Origin: Acidovorax sp. sif1233
Lineage (GTDB): Bacteria; Pseudomonadota; Gammaproteobacteria; Burkholderiales; Burkholderiaceae_C
Length of the DNA stretch: 64,000 nucleotides
Direction of reading: 5' to 3'
Assembly: GCF_019218755.1 (NCBI RefSeq)
Contig: NZ_JAHUWZ010000002.1
Coordinates: forward strand, 434,001 to 498,000
Part shown: positions 18,271 to 27,073 of the stretch, in pieces
Position numbering within the stretch: the first letter of the stretch is position 1
Layout of the letters: every line of letters begins with the position of its first letter
Program-made: the position numbers and the translations under genes
The notes under the pieces: generated by a model
What the model was told of the DNA's origin: nothing
The model's input: only the letters and a program-made list of their open reading frames with translations
Database searches by the model: none

Positions 18271-18705
18271 TCAGCGGCCGGTGCTGCGCGCCGCGGCCGA
18301 CGACTGCGTGGCAAACGTGATCTGCGTGAGGCCCACGCGGCGCGCCGCCTCCATCACCGAGACCACGGACTGGTGCGGGGACATGGCGTCGGCGCTGATG
18401 ATCACGACACTGTCGCGCCCGGCGGTGGCGGCGCCGCGCAGGGCCTGCGCGATGGCGTCCACGCTCTTGCCGTCCACGCCGTTCTTGTTGACGGCATAGC
18501 GGCCGTCGGCGGCCACCGAGACGATCACTTCCTTGGGGTGGTCGCGCTGCTGCTCGGCGTCGGCCACCGGCAGGGTGAGCTGCAGCTCCGTGAACTTGCT
18601 GTAGGTGGTGGTCAGCATCAGGAAGATGAGGATCACCAGCAGCACGTCGATGAACGGGATCAGGTTGATCTCCGGCTCTTCCTTGGCGCGGGGGCGAAAA
18701 TTCAT
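18271..18705 (-). CDS. exbD: Biopolymer transport protein ExbD/TolR
   Basis: A 144-residue inner-membrane protein with one N-terminal helix and a periplasmic domain, working with the ExbB channel to transduce proton motive force. The essential membrane Asp is in 'NLIPFIDVLLVILIFLML'. ATG at 18705 begins 'MNFRPRAKEEPEINLIPF', the standard start. It pairs with the MotA/TolQ/ExbB gene upstream. The partner (TonB-type or an LPS-related process) is not shown by sequence; linkage to lpxK is typical for beta-proteobacteria. Confidence 0.93.
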   Translation of the reverse strand: MNFRPRAKEEPEINLIPFIDVLLVILIFLMLTTTYSKFTELQLTLPVADAEQQRDHPKEVIVSVAADGRYAVNKNGVDGKSVDAIAQALRGAATAGRDSVVIISADAMSPHQSVVSVMEAARRVGLTQITFATQSSAAARSTGR

Positions 18706-18778
18706 GTCGACGATCCAATGGGCGGTACGCGTTGCCCGCGAAGTTTGGAAACCGGCGGCGTCAACGCAGGCGGGCGTG

Positions 18779-18880
18779 GCGCAAGGGTCGCCCCGCCGCA
18801 CGGGCGGCGTACCCCTGCCCGCGGTGCATGGCGCTGCGAGAAGCAGGGAAGGGCGCGGCCGCGCCTCAGGGGGGAGTTCA
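18779..18880. repeat. Dispersed repeat family B, copy 1
   Basis: An approximately 100-bp GC-rich element closely matching 34392-34494: both share GCAAGGG..CGCCCCGCCGCACGGG near one end and GCGCCTCAGGGGG at the other. It starts immediately after the exbB stop codon (read on the minus strand), in the gap between exbB and exbD. Confidence 0.8.
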
Positions 18881-19522
18881 CTTCTTCCTCAGGCGCAGGA
18901 TGTGGCGGACGAACTGCTCGGAAGCCAGCTCCAGCGTGAGCAGATAGGCATCGACGCGGGCGCGGAAGTAGCGCCAGAAGATCAGCGCCGGGATCGCCAC
19001 GATCAGGCCGAAGGCCGTGTTGTACAGCGCCACCGAGATGCCATGCGCCAGCTGCGCGGGGTTGCCGCCGCCCATGGCCTGGCCCACGCCGCCGCTGCCG
19101 GCCTGCGAGCCGAAGATCTCGATCATGCCGATCACGGTCCCCAGCAGGCCCAGCAGGGGCGCGGCCGATGCGATGGTGGCCAGCGCCGCGAGGTACTTCT
19201 CCAGCCGGTGGGCCACGGCCCGGCCGGCGCCTTCCATGGCCGAGCGCAGGTCGGTCTCGCTGCACTGGGGGTTGCTGTTGAGGGTGCGCAGGCCGCTGGC
19301 GAGCACCTCGCCCAGGGCGGAGTTCTGCGCGAGCTGGTTCACCACGTCGGGGGTGGGCACGGCCTTGGAGGACACCGTGATGGCTTCATCGAGCAATTTC
19401 GGAGGAGCGACGCGGGCCGTCTTGAGGGCCACGAACCGTTCGAAAATCAGCGCCATTCCCAGGATGGAACACGCAATCAGGGGCCAGATCGGCCAGCCTG
19501 CGGCTTGTATGATGGACAGCAA
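18878..19522 (-). CDS. exbB: MotA/TolQ/ExbB proton channel protein
   Basis: A 214-residue three-helix membrane protein forming the proton channel for ExbD. An N-terminal helix 'AGWPIWPLIACSILGMALIF' is followed by a cytoplasmic domain and two helices: 'ATIASAAPLLGLLGTVIGMI' and 'ISVALYNTAFGLIVAIPALI', the conserved channel-lining motifs. It heads the exbB-exbD-lpxK-Trm112-kdsB-adk array. A family B repeat separates it from exbD, so the spacing is 172 bp rather than an overlap. Confidence 0.93.
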   Translation of the reverse strand: MLSIIQAAGWPIWPLIACSILGMALIFERFVALKTARVAPPKLLDEAITVSSKAVPTPDVVNQLAQNSALGEVLASGLRTLNSNPQCSETDLRSAMEGAGRAVAHRLEKYLAALATIASAAPLLGLLGTVIGMIEIFGSQAGSGGVGQAMGGGNPAQLAHGISVALYNTAFGLIVAIPALIFWRYFRARVDAYLLTLELASEQFVRHILRLRKK

Positions 19523-19874
19523 ATCTCTCTCCGCGCAGATGAAAGCAATCGGCGATTATGGCCCAGCTTCCTGCCGCCTCCGCGTCACAAACAGTTACCT
19601 TGCCGGGTGGCCACCGCATCGGCGGTGTCACCCACAAAAACTGTGGATAACTTTGTGGGAAACCCGGTTCGTGCGCCGCGCAAAGTGGCGTCCCGCCGTG
19701 CTTGCAACAGATTGATGAAAAATTGCGCAGTGAAAAAATCATATAAATCAATGACTTGCACGTGCAATCGTGTTTTGCGGCCAGTTTTGCCGGGCGCGCT
19801 GCCGTCCTGGGTCGCTCGGGCGGTTCTGTGGAGTACTCGCCCCTGGAGCGCGCCGCGAAAGCCCGCCGTATCTC
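19523..19874. other. Intergenic region between exbB and xseA with DnaA-box inverted repeat and palindrome
   Basis: 352 bp without a convincing gene. It holds CCCACAAA (19631-19638) and TTTGTGGG (19652-19659), an inverted repeat that flanks TGTGGATAA (19642-19650), a perfect match to the DnaA box (reverse complement TTATCCACA). Further right, in an AT-rich patch, TTGCACGTGCAA (19756-19767) is a perfect 12-bp palindrome. These sit in the divergent promoter region of exbB and xseA. Confidence 0.6.
19642..19650 (-). promoter_or_regulatory. DnaA box within an inverted repeat
   Basis: TTATCCACA on the minus strand, the strongest DnaA-binding 9-mer, at the centre of an 8-bp inverted repeat. A single box is not an origin; it could regulate xseA or exbB or titrate DnaA. 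Confidence 0.5.
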
Positions 19875-21200
19875 ATGTTTGAGCGCCCGGGCCTCGCGGC
19901 GGCGCCGCGCGTATGGGAAGTTGGCGCGCTATGCCGCGCCATTGCTGATGCGCTGGAGGCGCGGTTCAATCCTGTCGCGGTGCGCGGGGAGATCACGGGC
20001 TTCTCGCGCGCTTCCAGCGGTCATTGCTACTTCTCGGTCAAGGACGCGAATGGCCAGTTGCGCTGTGCCATGTTTCGCCGCGCGGCCAGCCTGCTTGACT
20101 TTTCTCCACGCGATGGCGAATTGGTGGAAGTGCGCGGCCGCCTTGGCGTGTACGAGGCGCGTGGCGACCTGCAGTTCATCGTGGAAAGCATGCAGCGGGC
20201 GGGGCAGGGTGCGCTGTTCGAGCAGTTCCTGCGCCTGAAGGCCCAGCTGGAGGCCGAAGGCCTTTTCAGCGGCGACCGCAAGCGTCCGCTGCCGCTGCAG
20301 CCGCGCGGCATCGGCCTGGTCACCTCCACGGGGGCGGCGGCCCTGCACGACGTCGTCACCGCCTTGCGCCGGCGCGTGCCGCACATCCCGGTGGTGCTGG
20401 TGCCCGCGCAGGTGCAAGGGGGCGCCGCACCGGCGTCGCTGGTGGCGGCGCTATCAAAACTGTATCTGCTGGCGCAGACTGGACAAGCGCCAGGGGCTGA
20501 TCTGACCCGCAACCCGCCGATCGACGTCATCCTGCTGGTGCGGGGCGGGGGTTCCATCGAGGACCTCTGGGCCTTCAACGACGAGCAACTGGCCCGCACC
20601 ATCGTGCGTAGCCCCGTGCCGCTGGTCAGCGGCGTGGGGCATGAAACGGACTTCACCATCGCCGACTTCTGCGCCGACCTGCGCGCGCCCACACCCACCG
20701 CGGCCGCCGAGCTGGTGGCCCAGCCCCGCGACGTGTGGCTGGGCGCCCTGGGCCTGCTGGGCGGGCGCATCGCCGACGCGGTGCAGCGCCAGCTCGATGC
20801 ACGCCACCAGCGGCTGGACCAAGCGGCGGCGCGGCTGGGCCGCCCGTCCGGCCTGGTGGCGCGCCAGCAGATGCAACTGGCGCGTCTGGCCCAGCGCATG
20901 CGGCATGGAGTGCTCCTGAAATTGCAGCGCCTGGCGCAGACGCAGGAAGCGCTGGAGGCCGATTTGCCCAACAAGCTGCTGCGCTGCGCCGCGCGGCAGT
21001 CGGACCGCCTGGACCGCGCGGCCCTGCGGCTGGAGTTGCTGGATCCGCGCCTGGTGCTGCAGCGCGGGTACGCGCTGCTGACCGATACCGGAGGCCAGGC
21101 CGTGACCAGCGCGCGGCAGGCGCACCCCGGCGATGCCTTGCGCGCCACGCTGGCCGACGGCGTGGTGGATGTGACGGTGTCCCAGCCGCGCCTGCTCTGA
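19875..21200 (+). CDS. xseA: Exodeoxyribonuclease VII large subunit
   Basis: Catalytic subunit of exonuclease VII, which degrades single-stranded DNA to oligonucleotides together with XseB. An OB-fold ('[20 protein letters not shown]') near residues 30-50 is followed by the catalytic core with '[15 protein letters not shown]', '[16 protein letters not shown]' and '[20 protein letters not shown]', then the coiled-coil C-terminus. ATG at 19875 (441 residues) fits homologues; upstream in-frame starts would add an unconserved leader. Between 'LVAAL' and '[12 protein letters not shown]' there is an extra loop encoded by a copy of repeat family A (20450-20503). The xseB gene is not adjacent. Confidence 0.94.
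   Translation: MFERPGLAAAPRVWEVGALCRAIADALEARFNPVAVRGEITGFSRASSGHCYFSVKDANGQLRCAMFRRAASLLDFSPRDGELVEVRGRLGVYEARGDLQFIVESMQRAGQGALFEQFLRLKAQLEAEGLFSGDRKRPLPLQPRGIGLVTSTGAAALHDVVTALRRRVPHIPVVLVPAQVQGGAAPASLVAALSKLYLLAQTGQAPGADLTRNPPIDVILLVRGGGSIEDLWAFNDEQLARTIVRSPVPLVSGVGHETDFTIADFCADLRAPTPTAAAELVAQPRDVWLGALGLLGGRIADAVQRQLDARHQRLDQAAARLGRPSGLVARQQMQLARLAQRMRHGVLLKLQRLAQTQEALEADLPNKLLRCAARQSDRLDRAALRLELLDPRLVLQRGYALLTDTGGQAVTSARQAHPGDALRATLADGVVDVTVSQPRLL
20450..20503. repeat. Repeat family A copy inserted in frame in xseA
   Basis: GCTATCAAAACTGTATCTGC then GGCGC..TGGACAAGCGCCAG aligns with the family A consensus seen at 32646-32682 and 42086-42126, with several substitutions. It adds about a dozen residues to a surface loop between two conserved blocks of XseA. 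Confidence 0.65.
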
Positions 21201-21381
21201 CGGGGGTGCCTGTAGGACAGTGGCGGGTTGTGGCGCTTCGGCACCGATCCGTGTGGCCTCACGCTGCACAGGTCACCTGATCTTCCTACAATGCCCCCTT
21301 TGTGCTGTGTCCGACTGCATTGCTCAGGAAAGATCGCGGTGCAGATGGCATCCCAGAATTTCAAACCACGAGGAAACCACC

Positions 21382-21963
21382 ATGGAACATACCCTTCCCC
21401 CGCTGCCTTACGCCATCGACGCCCTGGCGCCGCACTACAGCCAGGAAACCCTGGAGTACCACCACGGCAAGCACCACAACGCCTATGTGGTGAACCTCAA
21501 CAACCTGCAAAAGGGCACTGAATTCGAATCCATGACGCTCGAAGAGATCGTCAAGAAGTCCAGCGGCGGCATCTACAACAACGCCGCCCAGATCTGGAAC
21601 CACACCTTCTTCTGGAACTGCATGGCACCCCAGGGTGGCGGTGAACCCTCCGGCGCGCTGGCTGCGGCCATCAACGCCAAGTGGGGCAGCTACGCCGCCT
21701 TCAAGGAAGCCTTCGTCAAGAGCGCCGTGGGCAACTTCGGCTCGGGCTGGACCTGGCTGGTGAAGAAGGCCGACGGCAGCGTGGACATCGTGAACACCGG
21801 CGCCGCCGGCACGCCGCTGACCACGGCCGACAAGGCGCTGCTGACGGTGGACGTGTGGGAACACGCGTACTACATCGACTACCGCAACATGCGCCCCAAG
21901 TTCGTCGAGACCTTCCTCTCCAGCCTGGTGAACTGGACGTTCGCGGAAGCCAACTTCGCCTGA
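21382..21963 (+). CDS. sodB: Superoxide dismutase, Fe type
   Basis: Converts superoxide to H2O2 and O2 in the cytoplasm. The 193-residue protein begins '[20 protein letters not shown]'. Metal ligands are the His in '[11 protein letters not shown]', the His in '[11 protein letters not shown]', and Asp and His in '[13 protein letters not shown]'. The '[15 protein letters not shown]' region indicates Fe rather than Mn. ATG at 21382 follows ACGAGGAAACC. A bidirectional terminator separates it from the convergent DUF192 gene. Confidence 0.96.
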   Translation: MEHTLPPLPYAIDALAPHYSQETLEYHHGKHHNAYVVNLNNLQKGTEFESMTLEEIVKKSSGGIYNNAAQIWNHTFFWNCMAPQGGGEPSGALAAAINAKWGSYAAFKEAFVKSAVGNFGSGWTWLVKKADGSVDIVNTGAAGTPLTTADKALLTVDVWEHAYYIDYRNMRPKFVETFLSSLVNWTFAEANFA

Positions 21964-22009
21964 CGGATTGCTTGCGCGGTGCCGTGGCAGCCACCTGCCG
22001 CGGACAAGA

Positions 22010-22035
22010 AAAAACGGCCCTGCGGGGCCGTTTTT
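22010..22035. terminator. Bidirectional terminator between sodB and the DUF192 gene
   Basis: A5-CGGCCC/GGGCCG-T5 with a TGCG loop, having T tracts on both strands. Confidence 0.92.
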
Positions 22036-22067
22036 CTTTTGCAGTCCCCCCGGCCCGGGGGGCGGAC

Positions 22068-22607
22068 CTAGGGGCGGCGAAACAGCGCGCCCGAGAGCTT
22101 GGCCCCTGCCTTGATGCCCTTCTGGGCAAACCAGCCCAGGTTCATTTCCAGCACATAGCGCACGGGCTTGGCAGAGCAGTGGGAGTCCAGTGTCTGCGGC
22201 TTCATGTCCGCCAGGTTCACGATGGTGCCGTCATCCTCCACGAAAGCCGCGGTGAGGGGCAGCAGGGTGTTTTTCATCCAGAAGCACTGCTGTGCCGGCT
22301 GCTCGAACACGAACAGCATGCCTTCGTGCTGCGGCATCTCCTTGCGGTGCATGAGGCCGGTCTGGCGTTCCTGGGGTGCAAGGGCGACCTGGGCGTCGAT
22401 GCGGTGCATGCCCGCCGTCAGTTCGACGCGCCGCAGATTCAGCTGCGGTCCTTCCTGGGCGGCAACCCCGCCCGCATGCAGCAGGGCGGTGGCGGCCACC
22501 AGGGCTGCGGCGGCCAGGGCGGCGCGGCGCGCGAAGGACATCACGCGGGCGGTGCGGGCCTGCGGGGCGCGGGCCGGGTGAAGATCGGTCATGGGCAGGG
22601 CTTTCAT
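22068..22607 (-). CDS. DUF192 domain secreted protein
   Basis: A DUF192-family protein of up to 179 residues. After an Ala-rich signal ('RRAALAAAALVAATALLHAG'), the domain shows the family motifs 'RQTGLMHRKEMPQHEGMLFV', 'FWMKNTLLPLTAAFV' and 'YVLEMNLGWFAQKGI'. Function is unknown; the family is small, beta-rich and exported. The start is uncertain: 22607 gives a 50-residue leader, whereas ATG at 22541 (MSFARRAAL) gives a standard signal peptide and may be the real one. Neither has a clear Shine-Dalgarno. Confidence 0.82.
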   Translation of the reverse strand: MKALPMTDLHPARAPQARTARVMSFARRAALAAAALVAATALLHAGGVAAQEGPQLNLRRVELTAGMHRIDAQVALAPQERQTGLMHRKEMPQHEGMLFVFEQPAQQCFWMKNTLLPLTAAFVEDDGTIVNLADMKPQTLDSHCSAKPVRYVLEMNLGWFAQKGIKAGAKLSGALFRRP

Positions 22608-22727
22608 GAAGGCAACACGGACGATGGCAATGAACGGGCAGCGGAAAAATCACGCTGCGGACGATGGCAGATTAGCGCAAACATGCAGGCATGGCGGCAC
22701 AACGGGGCATTGCACGGCCCCCATCAA

Positions 22728-22751
22728 CAAAAACGCCCGCGGCAGCGGGCG
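22728..22751 (-). terminator. Terminator of the Lys/Ala-rich peptide gene
   Basis: On the minus strand CGCCCGC-tgcc-GCGGGCG is followed by TTTTTG, an intrinsic terminator 49 bp past the stop at 22801. Confidence 0.88.
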
Positions 22752-22800
22752 ATCTTGAAGCGGCGGGCCCTGGCCCCGCGCGGGCCTGGCGCCCGGCGTT

Positions 22801-23031
22801 TCAGGCCACCTTCTTGGTGGTTTTCTTCTTGGCGACCTTCTTGGTGCTGTGCGTCTTCTTCTTGGCCGTGGTGGCGGCCTTGTGGGTCTTGGCTACCGGT
22901 GCGGGAGCCGCGGCGGGCGCAGCCATGGGGGCTGCGGGAGCAGCAGGGGCGGGAGCGGTTGCTGGCGCTTGCTGTGCGAAAGCACCCGCAGCAAACAGAC
23001 CAGCCACCAGTACAGCGAGGAGTTTTTTCAT
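22801..23031 (-). CDS. Small secreted Pro/Ala- and Lys-rich protein
   Basis: A 76-residue protein. 'MKKLLAVLVAGLFAAGAFA' is a clean signal peptide. The mature part is a Pro/Ala stretch (about residues 21-46) and then a Lys/Thr-rich basic tail with repeated KKxTxKKxA units, like a histone H1 tail but exported. Terminator and start are both well defined. Possible roles are binding of nucleic acid, LPS or other polyanions at the envelope; this is inference from charge. Similar short Lys/Ala proteins occur in Comamonadaceae without known function. Confidence 0.7.
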   Translation of the reverse strand: MKKLLAVLVAGLFAAGAFAQQAPATAPAPAAPAAPMAAPAAAPAPVAKTHKAATTAKKKTHSTKKVAKKKTTKKVA

Positions 23032-23224
23032 ATGTGCCGTTTCCAGTGTGAACAAGGGTTGAGGGCCATGCGAAACCCCGCATGGCTCCACCCCCAACGA
23101 TAGCAGCGGCAGCCGCGTTGACAGGGTCTTGGCCATAAATATTTGTCATTAGAATTGACCGGCTTCAGAGCGCTTTGCCCAATTCGCTGAATCCTGTTTC
23201 AGCCACCCCAGGAGACACCCGCCC

Positions 23225-24487
23225 ATGACCAGCTACCAGCACATCAAGGTGCCCGCCGAAGGCCAGAAAATCACCGTCAACGCCGACATGTCGCTGAACG
23301 TGCCGGACCAGCCCATCATCCCTTTCATCGAAGGCGACGGCACGGGCCTGGACATCACGCCGGTGATGATCAAGGTGGTGGATGCCGCGGTGGCCAAGGC
23401 CTATGGCGGCAAGAAGAAGATCCACTGGATGGAGGTCTATGCCGGCGAGAAATCCACCAAGGTGTATGGCCCCGACGTGTGGCTGCCCGAAGAGACCCTG
23501 CAGGTGCTGCGCGAGTATGTGGTTTCCATCAAGGGCCCGCTGACCACGCCCGTGGGGGGCGGCATCCGCTCGCTGAACGTGGCGCTGCGCCAGGAGCTGG
23601 ACCTGTACGTCTGCCTGCGCCCCGTGCAGTATTTCAAGGGCGTGCCTTCGCCCCTCAAGGAGCCCGAGAAGACCAACATGGTGATCTTCCGCGAGAACTC
23701 GGAGGACATCTATGCCGGCATCGAGTTCGAGGCCGAGTCCGACAAGGCCAAGAAACTCATCAAGTTCCTGCAGGATGAGATGGGCGTGAAGAAAATCCGT
23801 TTCCCCAACACCTCGGGCATCGGCGTCAAGCCCGTGTCGCGCGAGGGCACCGAGCGCCTGGTGCGCAAGGCCATCCAGTACGCCATCGACAACGACAAGC
23901 CCAGCGTGACCATCGTGCACAAGGGCAACATCATGAAGTACACCGAAGGCGGATTCCGTGACTGGGCCTATGCCCTGGCGCAAAAGGAGTTCGGCGCGCA
24001 GCTGATCGATGGCGGCCCGTGGTGCAAGTTCAAGAACCCCAAGTCGGGCAAGGACATCACCATCAAGGACAGCATCGCCGATGCCTTCCTGCAGCAGATC
24101 CTGCTGCGCCCCGCCGAATACTCGGTGGTGGCCACGCTCAACCTCAACGGCGACTACATCTCGGACGCGCTGGCGGCCCAGGTCGGTGGCATCGGGATCG
24201 CGCCCGGGGCCAACATGTCCGATTCGGTGGCCTGCTTCGAGGCCACGCACGGCACGGCGCCCAAGTACGCCGGCAAGGACTACGTGAACCCGGGCTCCGA
24301 GATCCTCTCGGCCGAGATGATGCTGCGCCACATGGGCTGGATCGACGCTGCCAACCTGATCATCCGCTCGCTGGAAAAGTCGATCGCCTCCAAGAAGGTG
24401 ACCTACGATTTCGCGCGCCTGATGGATGGCGCCACGCAGGTGAGCTGTTCCGGTTTTGGCCAGGTGATGATCGACGCGATGGACTGA
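23225..24487 (+). CDS. icd: NADP-dependent isocitrate dehydrogenase
   Basis: TCA-cycle enzyme converting isocitrate to 2-oxoglutarate, CO2 and NADPH. At 420 residues it matches the E. coli Icd dimer type. '[14 protein letters not shown]' contains the substrate-binding and phosphorylatable Ser, '[11 protein letters not shown]' and '[15 protein letters not shown]' hold metal and substrate residues, and '[10 protein letters not shown]' contains the Lys-Tyr pair that selects NADP. ATG at 23225 follows AGGAGAC. It ends in a terminator at 24521-24548. Confidence 0.97.
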   Translation: MTSYQHIKVPAEGQKITVNADMSLNVPDQPIIPFIEGDGTGLDITPVMIKVVDAAVAKAYGGKKKIHWMEVYAGEKSTKVYGPDVWLPEETLQVLREYVVSIKGPLTTPVGGGIRSLNVALRQELDLYVCLRPVQYFKGVPSPLKEPEKTNMVIFRENSEDIYAGIEFEAESDKAKKLIKFLQDEMGVKKIRFPNTSGIGVKPVSREGTERLVRKAIQYAIDNDKPSVTIVHKGNIMKYTEGGFRDWAYALAQKEFGAQLIDGGPWCKFKNPKSGKDITIKDSIADAFLQQILLRPAEYSVVATLNLNGDYISDALAAQVGGIGIAPGANMSDSVACFEATHGTAPKYAGKDYVNPGSEILSAEMMLRHMGWIDAANLIIRSLEKSIASKKVTYDFARLMDGATQVSCSGFGQVMIDAMD

Positions 24488-24812
24488 CCGCCGCCGGCGC
24501 GCCGCGCGGCACGGATGGAGCCCCTGATCTCCGTGAGGATTTCAGGGGTTTTTGTTTTTCGGCCTCCCACGGCGGATGGCGAAGATGGGTCGGGGTATGG
24601 CGCATCGCGGCTTGGGCCGCGCGGTCCCGGGGCGGCCCGCGCCCAGGCGGCCGGGGCGGGTGATCCGCGGGGCAGTTGAGTGTTGGCTATTTGGAGATTT
24701 CCCGCCTAAGATGGGATCAGCCATTGGCGAGGGCAATGAGGGCGAAGGCCGCTGCCGTCTGTGCGCGTTGGGCGCGCTGCGCAGGGAGATGGCCTCACAC
24801 AGGGAGGGCTGC
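24488..24812. other. Intergenic region after icd (terminator, then kinase leader)
   Basis: 325 bp. CCCCTGA (24521-24527) pairs with TCAGGGG (24542-24548) and is followed by TTTTTGTTTTT, the icd terminator. The rest is GC-rich leader for the kinase; the open frame upstream of 24813 is low-complexity and lacks domain similarity. AGGGAGG at 24801 marks the kinase start. Confidence 0.8.
24521..24559 (+). terminator. icd terminator
   Basis: A 7-bp stem with a 14-nt loop followed by T5-G-T5. Confidence 0.88.
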
Positions 24813-26663
24813 ATGGCATCTGATTTTTCCGCCGCATACTGGGAGCAAAACCCCGATGCGCTGCTGGTGCTGTCGCCCGAGGGCATGGTGCTCAACTGGA
24901 ACCCCGCCGCCGAAGCGATCTTTGGCTACGCGCTGGCCGAGGTGCAGGGCCGGTCCCTGATGGATCTGATCGTTCCCGAGGGACGGGCCCATGAGGAAGA
25001 CGAGATCCGCGCCGAGGCATTGCGCGGCGTGACGGCGGTGCACGAGTCGGTGCGCCGCCGCAAGGACGGCTCGCTCGTGCACGTGAATGTCTCCACCAAG
25101 GCGGTGCGCGATGACGGCGGGCAGCTGCTGTACTTCCTGTCCAGCAAGAAGGATGTCACCCAGCTCAAGGTCCAGCGCGAGGCCAAGTTGCTGGAGGCAC
25201 GGTTTCGCGACCTGCTCGAATCCACGCCGGATGCCATCGTGATGGTCAATGTGACCGGCCGCATCGTGCTGGTGAATTCGCAGGCCGAGCGCGTGTTCGG
25301 CTACGAGCGGGCCGAGCTGCTGGGGCAGGCGGTGGAAGTGCTTCTGCCCCACCGCTACCGGGGCGCGCACCTGGGGCACCGCAGCGGCTTCTTCGGGGCA
25401 CCACGCACGCGCACCATGGGAGCGGGCCTGGAGCTGTATGGCCTGCGCAAGGGGGGCACCGAGTTTCCGGTGGAGATCAGCCTGAGCCCGATCCACACCG
25501 AGGAAGGCGAGATGGTGATGAGCGCCATCCGCGACATCACCGACCGCAAGCGGGCCGACCAGAAGTTCAAGGACCTGCTCGAAGCCGCGCCCGACGCCAT
25601 GGTCATCGTCGACCGGGATGGCAGCATCGTGCTGGTCAATTCCCAGGCCGTGAAGCTGTTCGGCTGGAGCCGCACCGAGTTGCTGGGCCAGAAGATCGAA
25701 TTGCTCGTGCCCGAACGTTTCAATGCCCGGCATCCCGAGCACCGCCACCGCTTCTTCGTCGAGCCACGCACCCGCTCCATGGGGGCGGGCCTTGATCTGT
25801 ACGGACTGCGCAAGGACGGCTCCGAGTTCCCGGTCGAGATCAGCCTGAGCCCGCTGCAGACGGAGGAAGGCCTTTTCGTCTCGAGCGCGATCCGCGACGT
25901 GACCGAGCGCAAGCGGATCGAGCGGGTCTTGCGCGACAAGAACCTGGAGCTTGAAAATGCGGCCTTGGTCAAAGACCGCTTCCTGGCCAGCATGTCCCAC
26001 GAACTGCGAACCCCGCTCAACGCCATCATCGGTTTCACGGGCACATTGCTGATGAAGCTGCCGGGCCCGCTCAATCCCGAGCAGGACAAGCAATTGCGCA
26101 TCGTGCAGACGGGGGCGCGGCACCTTCTTTCCCTCATCAATGACCTGCTGGATGTGGCCAAGCTCAGCGCCAACAAGGTGTCGCTCAACATCGAGGCGCT
26201 CGACTGCCGGAGCATCGTCGCGGAAGTCGCGGCCACGCTGGAGCAGGAGGCCGGGCGCAAGGGGCTGGCGTTCAGCGTGCGCGCGCCCGCCCAGGCCGTC
26301 ACCCTGCACACCGACCGCCGGGCGTTCAGCCAGATACTCATCAATCTGGTGGGCAATGCCATCAAGTTCACGCCGGAGGGGGCCGTGGAGGTGGTGCTGG
26401 AAGAGACGCTGTCGCCGCAAGGCCGCACCGTGCAGGTCCGGGTGCGGGACACGGGGCCCGGGATCGCGCCGCAGGAGCAGTCCCGGCTGTTCGAGGCGTT
26501 CTCGCGCGTGGAGACCGCCGACCGGCGCCACCACGAAGGCACGGGCCTGGGCCTGCACCTGAGCCGCAAGCTGGCCGAGGCGCTGGGCGGCAGCGTCGGC
26601 TTTGAAAGCACCGAAGGGCAGGGCAGCACGTTCACCGTGGAATTCCAGGAGACCAGCGCATGA
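24813..26663 (+). CDS. PAS-domain sensor histidine kinase
   Basis: A 616-residue soluble kinase without membrane segments. Three PAS domains (about 10-125, 135-250, 258-375) precede the kinase core. H-box 'FLASMSHELRTPLNAIIGF', N-box 'INLVGNAIKFTPEG', G1 'VRDTGPGIAPQ' and G2 'GTGLGLHLSRKLAEALGG' are all intact. PAS 2 and 3 are so alike ('MGAGLELYGLRKGGTEFPVE' against 'MGAGLDLYGLRKDGSEFPVE') that they must be a recent internal duplication. ATG at 24813 has AGGGAGG 5 nt upstream. The stop overlaps the next gene (ATGA), a receiver protein, so signal transfer to it is likely. The sensed signal is unknown. Confidence 0.92.
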   Translation: MASDFSAAYWEQNPDALLVLSPEGMVLNWNPAAEAIFGYALAEVQGRSLMDLIVPEGRAHEEDEIRAEALRGVTAVHESVRRRKDGSLVHVNVSTKAVRDDGGQLLYFLSSKKDVTQLKVQREAKLLEARFRDLLESTPDAIVMVNVTGRIVLVNSQAERVFGYERAELLGQAVEVLLPHRYRGAHLGHRSGFFGAPRTRTMGAGLELYGLRKGGTEFPVEISLSPIHTEEGEMVMSAIRDITDRKRADQKFKDLLEAAPDAMVIVDRDGSIVLVNSQAVKLFGWSRTELLGQKIELLVPERFNARHPEHRHRFFVEPRTRSMGAGLDLYGLRKDGSEFPVEISLSPLQTEEGLFVSSAIRDVTERKRIERVLRDKNLELENAALVKDRFLASMSHELRTPLNAIIGFTGTLLMKLPGPLNPEQDKQLRIVQTGARHLLSLINDLLDVAKLSANKVSLNIEALDCRSIVAEVAATLEQEAGRKGLAFSVRAPAQAVTLHTDRRAFSQILINLVGNAIKFTPEGAVEVVLEETLSPQGRTVQVRVRDTGPGIAPQEQSRLFEAFSRVETADRRHHEGTGLGLHLSRKLAEALGGSVGFESTEGQGSTFTVEFQETSA

Positions 26664-27055
26664 AAGCCACCATCCTCGTCATCGAGGACGATGACGCGAG
26701 CCGGGAACTCGTCACCTACCTGCTGGAGGCCGCGGGCCACCGCGTGCTGGCCGCCGAGAATGGCGCGCTGGGCATGGGGCTCGCGCTGGCGGAATCTCCC
26801 GACCTGATCCTGTGCGACCTGCAGATGCCCGTCATGAACGGCTACGAGGTGGCGCAGAGCCTGCGCTCCCACCACGCGTGGCGCGTGGTGCCGCTGGTGG
26901 CCGTCACGGCGTTCTCCATGCCGGGCGACCGCGAGAAGGCGCTCGACGTGGGTTTCGACGAGCACCTTTCCAAGCCCATCACGCCCGAGACCTTCGTGAA
27001 GCAGGTCGAGGCATTTCTGGGCTCCTCGTTTCACGCGCCGCCTGCGGCGGCCTGA
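26660..27055 (+). CDS. Single-domain response regulator
   Basis: A 131-residue stand-alone receiver of the CheY/DivK type. Acidic pocket 'VIEDDDASREL', phosphoacceptor Asp in 'LILCDLQMPVMNGYEV', Thr in 'VAVTAFSMPGD' and Lys in 'HLSKPITPETF' are all present. There is no output domain. It is coupled to the kinase by ATGA and followed 18 bp later by the REC-EAL protein, so it could act as a phosphate shuttle or sink between them. Confidence 0.93.
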   Translation: MKATILVIEDDDASRELVTYLLEAAGHRVLAAENGALGMGLALAESPDLILCDLQMPVMNGYEVAQSLRSHHAWRVVPLVAVTAFSMPGDREKALDVGFDEHLSKPITPETFVKQVEAFLGSSFHAPPAAA

Positions 27056-27073
27056 AGCAGCTACGGCGGCAGC

